From Rapidithrix thailandica (GTDB taxonomy: Bacteria > Bacteroidota > Bacteroidia > Cytophagales > Flammeovirgaceae): 64,000 bases of DNA. Below the pieces are notes generated by a model. That model did no database searches, was not told the origin of the DNA, and saw nothing but the letters and a program-made list of their open reading frames with translations. Positions 16,274 through 25,232 of the stretch are shown piece by piece. Location of the stretch: contig NZ_JBDKWZ010000006.1 in the NCBI RefSeq assembly GCF_039710355.1, positions 62,001-126,000 of the forward strand, in the 5' to 3' direction. Numbering within the stretch: position 1 is the stretch's first letter; each line of letters begins with the position of its first letter. A program made the position numbers and the translations under genes.

Positions 16274-18946
16274 TTAATTCAATGCTTTGGGATAACAATA
16301 CAAACGCTTTAGTTTGGATAGTTCTTTTACTCCTCCGGGCACTTTTACAGGTACTTTGGAATACACAAAAAGCTCTTTCAGGTGTATCAATGCTTTAAAA
16401 CTCTCCGGTATGCTTGTTATTTGGTCTCCTTGAATTCGAAGAATGCGTAAGCGGTTCAACTGTGTCAGTTCATCCGGCAGTTTCTCCCCGGTAATGTTCA
16501 AACTCAGTTCATTCAATGTGATATGTTTATACAATGACGGGGGAATGCCCTCCATTGCTCCCCCATCCATCATCAGACGTTTTAACTTTCCTTCAAAAAG
16601 CGGTTGGGAAAGCAATTGCTCCATTTCTTCCTTTGTCAAGGCCCAACCCGTGGTCTTTAAGTAATGCGCTTTTTCCAAAAATTGAGGAAAGACGTTTTCA
16701 AAAAATTCACTTCGGAAAGGGCTTTTCAAGCTACTTTTCAAGCGGAAAAACTCGCGTATAAATTTTCCGCTACGCTTGTAGTGGCAAACGGCCATTGAGG
16801 CAATATCAAACTCCGGGGCCATTGTTTCATAATCCCCGTAAGGGCATATGGAAAGTTGCAAGTTGGTCGGGTCGGAAAGGATTTTTTGAGCTCCTACTGG
16901 CAGTTGTGCTTTCAGTAGCTTTCTCAATTGGGTTTTGACCGATTTATCTTGAGAGGTTTTTGCTATGATTATTAACTCCGGCCAAAGCTCTTCCGGTGTT
17001 CCCCCTTGTTTTATCATCTCCAACACTATTTTTTCATTGGCCGGATCGTTCGTCCAGAGCATAGCCCGGAGGTGCGATAAATGATCATCGGGTATTTCCA
17101 TCAAAAAGCCAGGCTTTTCTTTTTTATGAAGCGCTTCACTTTCCATTTCCGAAAAATAAAAATGCGGATACTCACAAAATTCCTCTGGCAACTTGGCCTT
17201 GTTGCACAACATCACAAAATCCGTATCCTTTTTTACTTTGGTTTGATAAGTAAAACCCATCGCTTGTAAATGTTCTTTTATCTGAGTTTTACTATTTTTC
17301 GAAGTACCGGCAATGGCCACCGTTTTTCCGTTAAAATCTTTTACGTCCTTATCAGATAGCTTTTGCCTTTTGGGGTTCAGTGCATATAAGCGCTCGAAAA
17401 GTATTTGCTTGAGTTCCGGGTTTTTCCCATTGAGCACTTCCACACAAGCCGGGACTAAATTTTGCGGCAAACGTTGAGATACATCCATTTCAAATAGCAA
17501 ATACCCGACTGCCAAACGGGCTTCCGCAGAATATTTGTCCCTATAGAATATTCCGGGCAGATCATTGATTATGCTCTCATATTGTTCGGGTATACAGTCT
17601 ACCTTATAAAATCTGTAACTTATACGATCCGACTCTACAATAAACTCTTTGGGGATAAATTGGAGGCTCACTTCCTTTAATAGGACCTTCTTCAGTGAGG
17701 GCATTTTCAACCAAGAGAGAGGAAGCTGTTGAACTTGTAGTTTGGTCAGGGTGATTTCTGTCAATTTAGGACATTTTGCCCAAGACTCCGGCAATTCTTT
17801 CAGGACTGGGAGACCTTTTAACTCGATTGTGTTTAAATTACTATTTTCACGACCAAAAGCAGGCAACTGTTTTAAATCCGGACAATCCTGAATACCAACT
17901 TTTTTTAAATGAGAAAGTTCTTGCCAGTCGGTAGGAAAATGCTCCAAGGGCAAGTGTTCAATGTTTACCTCTCGTAATGACTTGAAGCCATTGGGCAAAG
18001 ACTTCAATTCACAATTCTTCAACCGCAAACGTATCAAATCAGAACATTGTAATAATTTCTCAGGCCAGTTTTTAAGCGCAGAATCGGATAAGGATAATGT
18101 TTGCAATGCGGGCATTTCTCCCAGAAAGGCTCGGGTATCGTCAAAAAAGCAATTATTCAAATGTAACTCATGTAATACAGGCAAACGTTCAAAGGAAAAG
18201 GCCAAAGGGCGTTCGGGTTTTCCCAGGCTGCCACAATACAACTCGTTCAATTGGAAAAGCGCTTCCCACCCTTCGGGCATTTGAGTAAGAACAGGCAAGT
18301 TTGCCAATACACAATGCTCTAGTGCAACAAGGGGCTTGAAGGAAGGGATCTGTGAGAGGTTTGAATATTTCTGGAGACTAAATTTCTTCAGCTTTGTTAG
18401 TTTTTCAAAATGAATTCTCAAAACGGTGTCCGGGCTTTCCTCCAAAGACAAATGTTCGAGATTTACAGCCTCAGAAAGGGCTTCGACCCCCTCCACCATA
18501 CCTTTCAATTCTACTTCGAGGAGCTTGTCGGAAGCCAAAAAAGCTTTGGGAATTTGTGATTTTTCGCCGGTAAAACTCAGTTTTTCCAGATAAGGAAAAG
18601 CCTGCCAACCCATAGGCAATTGTTCCAATTTCGGAGCATGGCCGATGGTCAACTTACGCAAAGGATGTTCTTGTAATTCTTCCGGTAATTCCGATAGATA
18701 TTTGTTGGAATCCAACACCAGTTCTTCCAAACGGAAATGAGCGGCAATTTCTTTTAAATATTGGTTGACATCTACTTTACTTCGCGAGAAGGTTGATTTG
18801 TAAAGTTCAAGACGAATTCCCTTCAAATTAGGGTATTGTTTTTTTAACCTTTCCGGCACCTCCGGTTTATTCAAGTAAATAGCCTCTACTTCCGGAAATT
18901 GTTCAAATTTGCCATAATAATAAGACGAATGATAGTATAATGACAT
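16274..18946 (-). CDS. LRR-BRCT-HEAT-LRR protein, divergent paralogue 5
   Basis: 890 aa, the first LRR gene after the ATPase and the most diverged of the five. The N-terminal half (about 1-470) is a long array of irregular LRRs (LEELVLDSNKYLSELPEEL, LKKVGIQDCPDLKQLPAF). A clear BRCT-like module lies near 535-600 (FNGKTVAIAGTSKNSKTQ, AMGFTYQTKVKKDTDFVM), closer to the NAD-ligase type of BRCT than in the other four. HEAT-like helices follow (LRAMLWTNDPANEK, MIKQGGTPEELWPEL), then about four C-terminal LRRs ending KLKRLYCYPKALN without the LPECEIL tail. The gap to the MoxR gene is 44 bases. Confidence 0.75.
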   Translation of the reverse strand: MSLYYHSSYYYGKFEQFPEVEAIYLNKPEVPERLKKQYPNLKGIRLELYKSTFSRSKVDVNQYLKEIAAHFRLEELVLDSNKYLSELPEELQEHPLRKLTIGHAPKLEQLPMGWQAFPYLEKLSFTGEKSQIPKAFLASDKLLEVELKGMVEGVEALSEAVNLEHLSLEESPDTVLRIHFEKLTKLKKFSLQKYSNLSQIPSFKPLVALEHCVLANLPVLTQMPEGWEALFQLNELYCGSLGKPERPLAFSFERLPVLHELHLNNCFFDDTRAFLGEMPALQTLSLSDSALKNWPEKLLQCSDLIRLRLKNCELKSLPNGFKSLREVNIEHLPLEHFPTDWQELSHLKKVGIQDCPDLKQLPAFGRENSNLNTIELKGLPVLKELPESWAKCPKLTEITLTKLQVQQLPLSWLKMPSLKKVLLKEVSLQFIPKEFIVESDRISYRFYKVDCIPEQYESIINDLPGIFYRDKYSAEARLAVGYLLFEMDVSQRLPQNLVPACVEVLNGKNPELKQILFERLYALNPKRQKLSDKDVKDFNGKTVAIAGTSKNSKTQIKEHLQAMGFTYQTKVKKDTDFVMLCNKAKLPEEFCEYPHFYFSEMESEALHKKEKPGFLMEIPDDHLSHLRAMLWTNDPANEKIVLEMIKQGGTPEELWPELIIIAKTSQDKSVKTQLRKLLKAQLPVGAQKILSDPTNLQLSICPYGDYETMAPEFDIASMAVCHYKRSGKFIREFFRLKSSLKSPFRSEFFENVFPQFLEKAHYLKTTGWALTKEEMEQLLSQPLFEGKLKRLMMDGGAMEGIPPSLYKHITLNELSLNITGEKLPDELTQLNRLRILRIQGDQITSIPESFKALIHLKELFVYSKVPVKVPGGVKELSKLKRLYCYPKALN

Positions 18947-18990
18947 TGGTTTAGTTTTTTAACTGTTTGAAAAAAATGAGTCTGTTGGCT

Positions 18991-20100
18991 TTACATTTTC
19001 TTTAATAAAAGCATACTGACTTCCGGGTCTGTCATGACCATTTTCAAGTGTTTGTTATTGGAATTTACCAGGTCTTGCAACAGAGACAAGCGCAAATCAT
19101 TGGGTAAAAAGTCCATTTTGATAAAACTCTGAAGATTTTTCACTTCTTCCTTATCAGGCTTTATATCATTGATGGTTAGGTAATTCACCAAGCGGGTACA
19201 CAGTGTTGCCATGATATCCACCCGGAAGATATCCTTATTCACACAGCCTTTTACTTCCTGGTACACTTGTTTGGTAAAGTCTTTGGCTTTACAGATTTTT
19301 TCCGGACTGATCAATTCGCTCAGGTTTTGTTGCACAAAGGCGATAAAAGCCGAAACGGTCTCTTCATCCAGACAGGAAGCCGCCAGCATTTGCACCAAGG
19401 AAAGTTCTTCCGAAAGATTTTTGATATGAGCAATACTCTCAAAAAACTGCACTAAAGAGCGGGGAGTAGTGCGATGCCCTTGGGCAATTTCGGGATAGGT
19501 GAGTACAAAGTTGATCCCCCGTGCATCCACTCCGGCTTTTTCAGCCCAGTAGGCCCAGGTTTTCGCTTCGAACTGCATGGTGATATGCATCATCCGGGTC
19601 AGCATGGCATCGTCCATAGGCGTTACCGAATAATCTCCTCCGTCCGGGTTCGCCGTTAGTACGATTTGCCATTTTTCGGGCAGTTTCCAACTGACCAATT
19701 CGTAGTTTTGCAAGAGCTGCATAATTCCCCGGAGGATACGGTCGTCTGCCCGGTTCACGTCATCGATCAACAAAATACCCGGTCCCGGAGTATCGGGCAC
19801 CCAATCCGGTGCACTGAATACGGTTTTGCCCTTTTCCACCGCCGGCATTCCCACCAAGTCTCCCATTTCTTCAAACTGGGCCGGAGCTATATAAGCAAAG
19901 GCATAGCCATTCTCTTCAGCTACTTGTTGTACAATATCCGTTTTACCGATTCCATGGGTTCCCCATATACATATCGGGGTTTTCTTTCGCCCCTGTACTT
20001 CAGCAGTGGCATTGGTTTGCAACAAGTGCCCGATAAAAGTTTTTACTTCCCGGGCATTTGCTTCAGTACCATAAAAAATGTAGTTGTGTCCTTGACTCAT
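18991..20100 (-). CDS. MoxR-family AAA+ ATPase
   Basis: 369 aa. Walker A GTHGIGKT (residues 47-54), Walker B ILLIDDVNRA (109-118), sensor 1 in VLTANPDGG (N151) and a DDAMLTRM region (about 163-170) carrying the likely arginine finger, all in MoxR order. MoxR ATPases work with VWA proteins as ATP-driven remodelling or cofactor-insertion machines (RavA-ViaA, NorQ-NorD, CbbQ-CbbO are known pairs). Here the VWA partner is encoded immediately upstream and five LRR-BRCT proteins downstream. The C-terminal about 170 residues form a helical lid and an extension with no recognised domain. Confident for family, inferred for system role. Confidence 0.9.
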   Translation of the reverse strand: MSQGHNYIFYGTEANAREVKTFIGHLLQTNATAEVQGRKKTPICIWGTHGIGKTDIVQQVAEENGYAFAYIAPAQFEEMGDLVGMPAVEKGKTVFSAPDWVPDTPGPGILLIDDVNRADDRILRGIMQLLQNYELVSWKLPEKWQIVLTANPDGGDYSVTPMDDAMLTRMMHITMQFEAKTWAYWAEKAGVDARGINFVLTYPEIAQGHRTTPRSLVQFFESIAHIKNLSEELSLVQMLAASCLDEETVSAFIAFVQQNLSELISPEKICKAKDFTKQVYQEVKGCVNKDIFRVDIMATLCTRLVNYLTINDIKPDKEEVKNLQSFIKMDFLPNDLRLSLLQDLVNSNNKHLKMVMTDPEVSMLLLKKM

Positions 20101-20305
20101 TTTCCAAAATATGATTAATGTGGTATAAAGTTTTTTCTGGGATTAGGGCTTAGTTTTAGGGATTAGAAAGGATCCCATTCAAACATTGAACCCGGACGAC
20201 TTATTCTCTCAAAACCGGTCAGAAGAGTAACACATACCGGATCTTCCTTCCTCTCTCAAAAACTCGCCTCTACCCCCCTCCTATTCAAAGTAAAATAACG
20301 ACTTT

Positions 20306-21502
20306 CTACAAACGAATCACTCTTCCCGGCAAATGTGCTCCGCTATTCATTTTTCCACTGGAAAGCACCCACAATATGGGCATCCGGGGCTTTACTTCGG
20401 GTGCCGGTGCGCCTCCATCCGTAAAGTAAATCACCGCATCCGGACGCAGCTTTTCATTCGCCAGCTCGATAGGTGCATTAAAATCTGTTCCCCCTCGACC
20501 GCTCACAGTATCGGGAATTTCACCTTTAAAAGGGTAAATCTTCTGGATATTGACATCACACTCCACGATCGTGACAACAGCACCCTGCCGGTATACATGG
20601 TATATTTCATTAAAAAACTCCTTAAACTCCTCTATAGCCACACTACCGGAAGTATCGATGGCTAACAACAATTCGTGTTTGCGTTTGATTTTATGCCCGG
20701 GGGTGGTGCCATAGCGTTTGGAAGGTCTACGGATGGTATTCTTCAAATAAGTACTATTACTGGAAGCCGCAAACAAACGCAAGGCCCGTTTCCAATCCAC
20801 TTTGGGTTTTTCAAGCAACAAGTTTTCCAAGGCTTCGATAATCCCGGCAGGTAAATTTCCCCAACCTTTATGACGAATACGCAAAGCTGCTTGCTTGGTC
20901 ACATTTTTCAGTTGTTGTTCCAGTACTTTGAGTTCTCCCGGTGTTAGCTCATTAAACTCTTCCCAATAACGGTGCTGTTCAAAGGCTGGCAAATTTTCTT
21001 TTAACAACTCGTCTAACATTTTCCTTCCTTCACCAGGTTGGCCGGTCTCCGAGGAGGTTTGATGGAGTACCTTTAGTAATTGATGATAATAGTAATCCAC
21101 ATCCTGTTCGGCTTTCAACTCGATACCACACTCCTCTTCCACCCATTTAAAAAAGTCGAGGGTCATTCCACCTTCCGGCAATTGTTCCGGTTTGATGTAC
21201 TGGTTTACGACCAAGTCGGCTGCAATATTGTATAACCGTTTGTTGGAATAGCCTTTTTGTCTGATCAGATGTTTTAGTACCAAATGCAGCACTTCGTGTT
21301 TGATCAAGCCATATTGATGCTCTTGAGATAAGGACTTCCAAAAAACGGGGTTCACCATCAACTTTACCATTTGCTTCCGGTAAAGTGCCACTGCTGCCGT
21401 GTTTACCCTTTTTGTGAATTCTTTGGGAACCCCCATTAAAAAATGCCCATAAAAAGGCTCATGCAGCAATAGTTGAATGCATACTTTTGAAATTTCTTCC
21501 AA
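20306..21502 (-). CDS. DUF2201-type protein: zincin-like N-terminal domain plus VWA domain
   Basis: 398 aa and first gene of the operon. The N-terminal domain has an intact HEVLH metallopeptidase motif (69-73) followed by NIAADLVVNQ (92-101), as in the DUF2201 putative-metallopeptidase family. The C-terminal VWA-like domain has a complete MIDAS: DTSGS (283-287), the Thr in GRGGTDF (about 336-341) and FTDGG (360-364). The middle is helical and charged. Known VWA proteins of this type pair with MoxR ATPases. I infer a metal-dependent adaptor or protease whose activity is set by the ATPase; proteolysis itself is not shown. The start at 21502 is the first ATG. Confidence 0.85.
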   Translation of the reverse strand: MEEISKVCIQLLLHEPFYGHFLMGVPKEFTKRVNTAAVALYRKQMVKLMVNPVFWKSLSQEHQYGLIKHEVLHLVLKHLIRQKGYSNKRLYNIAADLVVNQYIKPEQLPEGGMTLDFFKWVEEECGIELKAEQDVDYYYHQLLKVLHQTSSETGQPGEGRKMLDELLKENLPAFEQHRYWEEFNELTPGELKVLEQQLKNVTKQAALRIRHKGWGNLPAGIIEALENLLLEKPKVDWKRALRLFAASSNSTYLKNTIRRPSKRYGTTPGHKIKRKHELLLAIDTSGSVAIEEFKEFFNEIYHVYRQGAVVTIVECDVNIQKIYPFKGEIPDTVSGRGGTDFNAPIELANEKLRPDAVIYFTDGGAPAPEVKPRMPILWVLSSGKMNSGAHLPGRVIRL

Positions 21503-21918
21503 TGTTTGTTGATTTTAAATACTTGTAACAACGCTTCCAATTTAGAAGTGTACAAGTACGGTTGAGCCCATCACAATCTATAAGATCCCCCTCTTAAAGT
21601 TAACCTTACTACTCTCAGAGGGTTCCTAGCTTTTAGAGCATATTTACATTTCAGCCTTTGGGTCAAAAACTCTCCTTTCAGGAGCCTCAGCTCAGTATTT
21701 TGAGAACCCGAAACTGAGAATTTTTACCATCAAAAGGGCAGCCCCCGCAAAGAATTTTAAACATGCTTTTAGTATATTCTTTATCGTATAATAATAAATA
21801 CCACTGTTTGGTATTTCACACAAGTATATCTTGCCAGTCCGTAAACTATTTACGGTGATATCTTTACCCAGAAAATTAGCTTTGTTCCATTGCCAGTGAA
21901 AAGATATGAAATAAAAAT
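21503..21918. other. Upstream region of the LRR/MoxR/VWA operon
   Basis: About 415 bases between the operon start and rocD's terminator. It holds a MITE (21631-21771) and AT-rich sequence. I find no perfect CAAAnnTA (reverse of TAnnTTTG) close to the VWA start, so the operon promoter is not located. Confidence 0.4.
21631..21771. mobile_element. MITE-like element, copy 2 of 3
   Basis: About 140 bases with ends TTTTAGAGCATATTTACATTT and GAATTTTAAACATGCTTTTA, imperfect inverted repeats matching the ends at 7835-7953. Interior blocks GGGCAGCCCCCGCAAAG and CCTTTGGGTC reappear, reverse-complemented and altered, in copy 3 (43764-43852). Confidence 0.7.
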
Positions 21919-21957
21919 AAAAAAACCTGACAGAGACTGCAACTGCCAGGTTTTTTT
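21919..21957 (-). terminator. Terminator of rocD
   Basis: AAAAAAACCTGACAG pairs with CTGCCAGGTTTTTTT (one mismatch) around a 9-base loop. It lies 22 bases past the rocD stop and has a T-tract on the minus strand. Confidence 0.8.
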
Positions 21958-21978
21958 CGAATTTCGAATAATTACATT

Positions 21979-23220
21979 TTATTTTTTATAGTTGAGAATT
22001 ACTTTCTCAATAATATCGCAACATTCATGCAATTGCTCTTCTGTAATCACCAAAGGCGGAGCAAAACGGATGATGTTTCCATGGGTTGGTTTTGCCAGTA
22101 AACCATGATCTTTCAAAGCCACACAAATGTTCCAGGCGGTTTTGCTATCGGGGGTATCGTTGATTACGATAGCATTCAACAATCCCTTTCCTCTGACTTT
22201 TTGTAACAAGTCGGTTTTTTCCACTAACTGCCGCATGCGATCCCGGAACACTCTCCCCAAACGATAAGCATTTTCCGTCATATTTTCCTCTTTGAGCACC
22301 TGCAAAGCACTCATCGCTACCTGACAAGCCAAGGGGTTTCCACCGTAGGTAGAGCCGTGTTGTCCCGGCTTGATAGTCAACATGATTTCGTCCCGGGCCA
22401 AAATAGCCGATACAGGCAACACGCCACCGGAAAGGGCTTTTCCTAAGATCAAAATATCCGGTTTTACCTCTTCATAGTCACAAGCCAATAATCTCCCCGT
22501 ACGGCCGATACCGGTTTGTACTTCATCGGCAATAAACAGCACATTTTTCGCCCTACACATTTCGTAGGCTTTTTTCAGGTAGCCTTTTTCAGGAACGACT
22601 ACCCCGGCTTCCCCTTGAATAGGCTCCACCATAAACCCGGCTACATTGGGATCTTCCAGAGCCTTGGCCAAGGCGTCCAGGTCATTGTAGGCAATCAATT
22701 CAAAGCCTGGCATATACGGCCCATAATGCTCGTAGCTATCCGGATCGGTAGAAGAAGAAATAGCGGCTAAGGTACGTCCCCAGAAATTCCCTTTGGCGAA
22801 AAGGATTTTCGCTTTGTTTTCCTCTACTCCTTTTACTTCGTAGGCCCATTTACGGCATAGTTTGATGGCCGTTTCCCCTCCTTCAACCCCGGTATTCATG
22901 GGCAAGACCTTATCATAGCCAAAATATTCGGTAATATATTTTTCGTATACCCCCAATGTATCACTGTAAAAGGCCCGGGATGTCAAGGTCAGTACAGATG
23001 CCTGGTCCGTCAGAGTTTGAATGATACGAGGGTGACAATGTCCTTGATTAACAGCTGAATACGCGGATAAGAAATCGTAATATTCCCTTCCTTCCACATC
23101 CCATACCTTCACCCCTTTTCCCTTGGCAAGGACTACCGGTATCGGATGATAGTTATGCGCTCCATAGCGGTTTTCCAATTCCATCGCCTCTTTTGATGAA
23201 GTTACTATTGCATCCTGCAT
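21979..23220 (-). CDS. rocD: Ornithine-oxoacid aminotransferase
   Basis: PLP-dependent class III aminotransferase converting ornithine and 2-oxoglutarate to glutamate-5-semialdehyde and glutamate in the cytosol. The 413 aa match the family length. Features: RYGAHNYHPIPVVL near the N-terminus, the substrate and cofactor region MNTGVEGGETAIKLCRKW, EPIQGEAGVVVP, FIADEVQTGIGRTG, and the PLP lysine in ILGKALSGG. The NYHP and QTGIGRTG signatures favour ornithine over acetylornithine or GABA aminotransferases. Monocistronic, with its own terminator. Confident. Confidence 0.95.
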   Translation of the reverse strand: MQDAIVTSSKEAMELENRYGAHNYHPIPVVLAKGKGVKVWDVEGREYYDFLSAYSAVNQGHCHPRIIQTLTDQASVLTLTSRAFYSDTLGVYEKYITEYFGYDKVLPMNTGVEGGETAIKLCRKWAYEVKGVEENKAKILFAKGNFWGRTLAAISSSTDPDSYEHYGPYMPGFELIAYNDLDALAKALEDPNVAGFMVEPIQGEAGVVVPEKGYLKKAYEMCRAKNVLFIADEVQTGIGRTGRLLACDYEEVKPDILILGKALSGGVLPVSAILARDEIMLTIKPGQHGSTYGGNPLACQVAMSALQVLKEENMTENAYRLGRVFRDRMRQLVEKTDLLQKVRGKGLLNAIVINDTPDSKTAWNICVALKDHGLLAKPTHGNIIRFAPPLVITEEQLHECCDIIEKVILNYKK

Positions 23221-23651
23221 AATTCTGTGATTTTATGTGTTTGTAATTGTTTTCAACAGGTAACTCACTGATTACCAAAATGGTCTGTAATTTATTTACA
23301 TTGCTGCGTAAGAACTGTTATTTATGTTGACAAGTAAAGTTCTTTCCTATGATGGTAAAATAACAAATTCTAGGGCAAAAATTAAAATTTACAAAGCCAT
23401 GACTCCTACTTATCTTTGTCTTCAACCACTCATGTAAAAAAGGCAACTTTTTCTTAATTATTCTCGATATTTTTAATGTAAAAGGAAGGTACAGGGCTAA
23501 GAGGGCCAATATAGTGATTACTTATAAAGGACTCAAGAGTTTTGCAAAACGGATGTTAATTCGATTTATATACCCAAAAAATAACATGAATCGCTTGTGT
23601 ACGTATAACAAGCAAGATACATGGAGTTATTAGAATAGAAACAGCAGGATT
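23221..23651. other. Intergenic region between divergent genes
   Basis: About 430 AT-rich bases. A TATCTTTG box at 23412-23419 fits a plus-strand -7 element but is 230 bases from the next gene and lacks a good -33. I see no gene or RNA feature here. Confidence 0.35.
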
Positions 23652-23987
23652 ATGAACAGCTCAGAAGACAGAATAGAATTTTTAGTGAAGCAATTTATGC
23701 GGGAAGTCAAGCGAAAGATGAAGGAGCAGGAAGATAAATATAAAGGGCATAAAAGCCCTTCCATTGATGACTTCTTCAATTGGTTCAAGGATTTTACCCA
23801 ACCGGGTAGTCCTTCTCAGGAAGGCCAGGACACCGAAGGCCAACAACGGAATACGGAACAAGACTTGCAAATAGAGCTTGCCTTACTCAAGGAGCAAGCG
23901 GCACAATTGAAAGCGCAATTGAAAGATAAAGATGATATCATTGCTCTGTTAAGAGAACAGTTAAAAAGTAAAGGTAAAGAAGAATAA
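23652..23987 (+). CDS. Small charged coiled-coil protein, unknown function
   Basis: 111 aa. The N-terminal half is charged and helical (REVKRKMKEQEDKYKGHK) with an aromatic block (FFNWFKDF). The second half is a continuous predicted coiled coil (ELALLKEQAAQLKAQLKDKDD). No signal peptide and no family I recognise. The reading frame is well formed and ends just before a bidirectional terminator, which supports it being real. Length and composition resemble small structural or scaffold proteins, but no function should be inferred. Confidence 0.6.
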   Translation: MNSSEDRIEFLVKQFMREVKRKMKEQEDKYKGHKSPSIDDFFNWFKDFTQPGSPSQEGQDTEGQQRNTEQDLQIELALLKEQAAQLKAQLKDKDDIIALLREQLKSKGKEE

Positions 23988-24007
23988 ACTGCCCTCTTTT
24001 AAAATAA

Positions 24008-24038
24008 AAAGAGGAGGTGGCCTACCCATCTCCTCTTT
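24008..24038. terminator. Bidirectional terminator between convergent genes
   Basis: AAAGAGGAGGTGG pairs with CCATCTCCTCTTT (one mismatch), with A-rich left and T-rich right flanks. It separates the coiled-coil gene from menC. Confidence 0.75.
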
Positions 24039-24059
24039 CTTTTTTTCAGGTTTTGCTTT

Positions 24060-25130
24060 TTATATCTTCAGCCCTTCCAGATTCCATTCTTTTTTCAAAT
24101 CATACCGGATACTTCCTTCGGCCACAGTTAAAGGAGAATCTATATTGTTATGGTATAATTGCCCGGTACCCAAACCTTGAGGCATGTTTACTTCATAATT
24201 GGCGGTAAACTGGCAGATAGCATTCAATCCGATATTTGCTTCTAAAGCGGAGGTAATCCACCAGCCGATTTCCAGGGACTTACACACCTCGACCCACTCT
24301 TCGGAAGCCCGTAAGCCTCCCAACAAAGAAGGTTTTAATATAATGTATTGTGGCTGTATTTTTTCCAATAGTTGAATTTTGTCCGTAAATCCCCGGGCTC
24401 CGATCAGCTCTTCGTCCAAAGCAATGGGCAAGGGAGATTCCGCACACAAACGGGCCATTTCCTTGTATTGCCCCTGGCGAATAGGCTGTTCGATAGAATG
24501 TAAATCAAAGGAAGCCAGCTTTTCCAATTTGGCCATGGCATCTTTGGGAGAAAAAGCCCCGTTGGCATCCACTCTGAGTTCAATTTGTTCTTTTGCGTAT
24601 TGCTGCCGGATATGCGCCAGTAGTTCACACTCCTGCTCAAAGGCAATCCCGCCTATTTTTAATTTAATACAATGATATCCCTGCTTGATCTTTTCATCAA
24701 TCTGTTTCAACATAAATTCCTTATCCCCCATCCAGATCAAGCCATTGATGGGCAACGGAGCCCCGGCAAGCCGGAAGGCATTTCCTAAAACCATTCTTTG
24801 CCCTCCGTTAAGCAAATCGTTCACGGCCGTTTCAAAACCAAAACGAATGCTGGGCCATTCCACCAAACCGGGTAATTTCCGGAATTCCTGTAAGTCGTTG
24901 AGTTTGCTTAATTGCTGGCAATAGTTGTCCAGTACCTGCTCGTAGCCTTCCCGGTCGTCCACACTCAAGCCTTTTAATACACTACATTCCCCTAAGCCAA
25001 ATACTTCAGGGTTACCTTTCCGGTACACTTTGACAAAATAGGTATCTTTTGATTTCATTGCGCCCCGGGAAGTACGGGCATCAAATTTAAAATCGAGTGT
25101 ATATTTTTGATAATCAACTGTATACCTCAT
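24060..25130 (-). CDS. menC: o-succinylbenzoate synthase (enolase superfamily)
   Basis: Dehydrates SHCHC to o-succinylbenzoate in menaquinone synthesis. At 356 aa it has the enolase-superfamily barrel residues: KLKIGG (second-strand lysines), RVDANGAF (Asp ligand), SIEQP (Glu ligand), IALDEEL (Asp ligand) and IILKPSLLGG (catalytic Lys). The N-terminal capping domain has GLGECS. The motifs PINGLIWMG and GLGTGQLYHNN are typical of the Bacteroidetes MenC-like branch. A dipeptide epimerase is the main alternative, but length and these motifs favour MenC. No other men genes are in the window. Confidence 0.85.
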   Translation of the reverse strand: MRYTVDYQKYTLDFKFDARTSRGAMKSKDTYFVKVYRKGNPEVFGLGECSVLKGLSVDDREGYEQVLDNYCQQLSKLNDLQEFRKLPGLVEWPSIRFGFETAVNDLLNGGQRMVLGNAFRLAGAPLPINGLIWMGDKEFMLKQIDEKIKQGYHCIKLKIGGIAFEQECELLAHIRQQYAKEQIELRVDANGAFSPKDAMAKLEKLASFDLHSIEQPIRQGQYKEMARLCAESPLPIALDEELIGARGFTDKIQLLEKIQPQYIILKPSLLGGLRASEEWVEVCKSLEIGWWITSALEANIGLNAICQFTANYEVNMPQGLGTGQLYHNNIDSPLTVAEGSIRYDLKKEWNLEGLKI

Positions 25131-25232
25131 AATTTATTTGTTAAGTTATGGGAGTGAAGATTGAGAGATTACTCCAGTACTTGAATGTAGTAAAAATTTA
25201 GCAAATCCACCTTACGGAACTCAGCGCAATCC

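Noticed and set aside
5209..18946. LRR proteins as secreted adhesins or internalins
   Set aside because: None has a signal peptide, sorting tail or membrane segment, and the BRCT-like/HEAT-like cores point to the cytoplasm.
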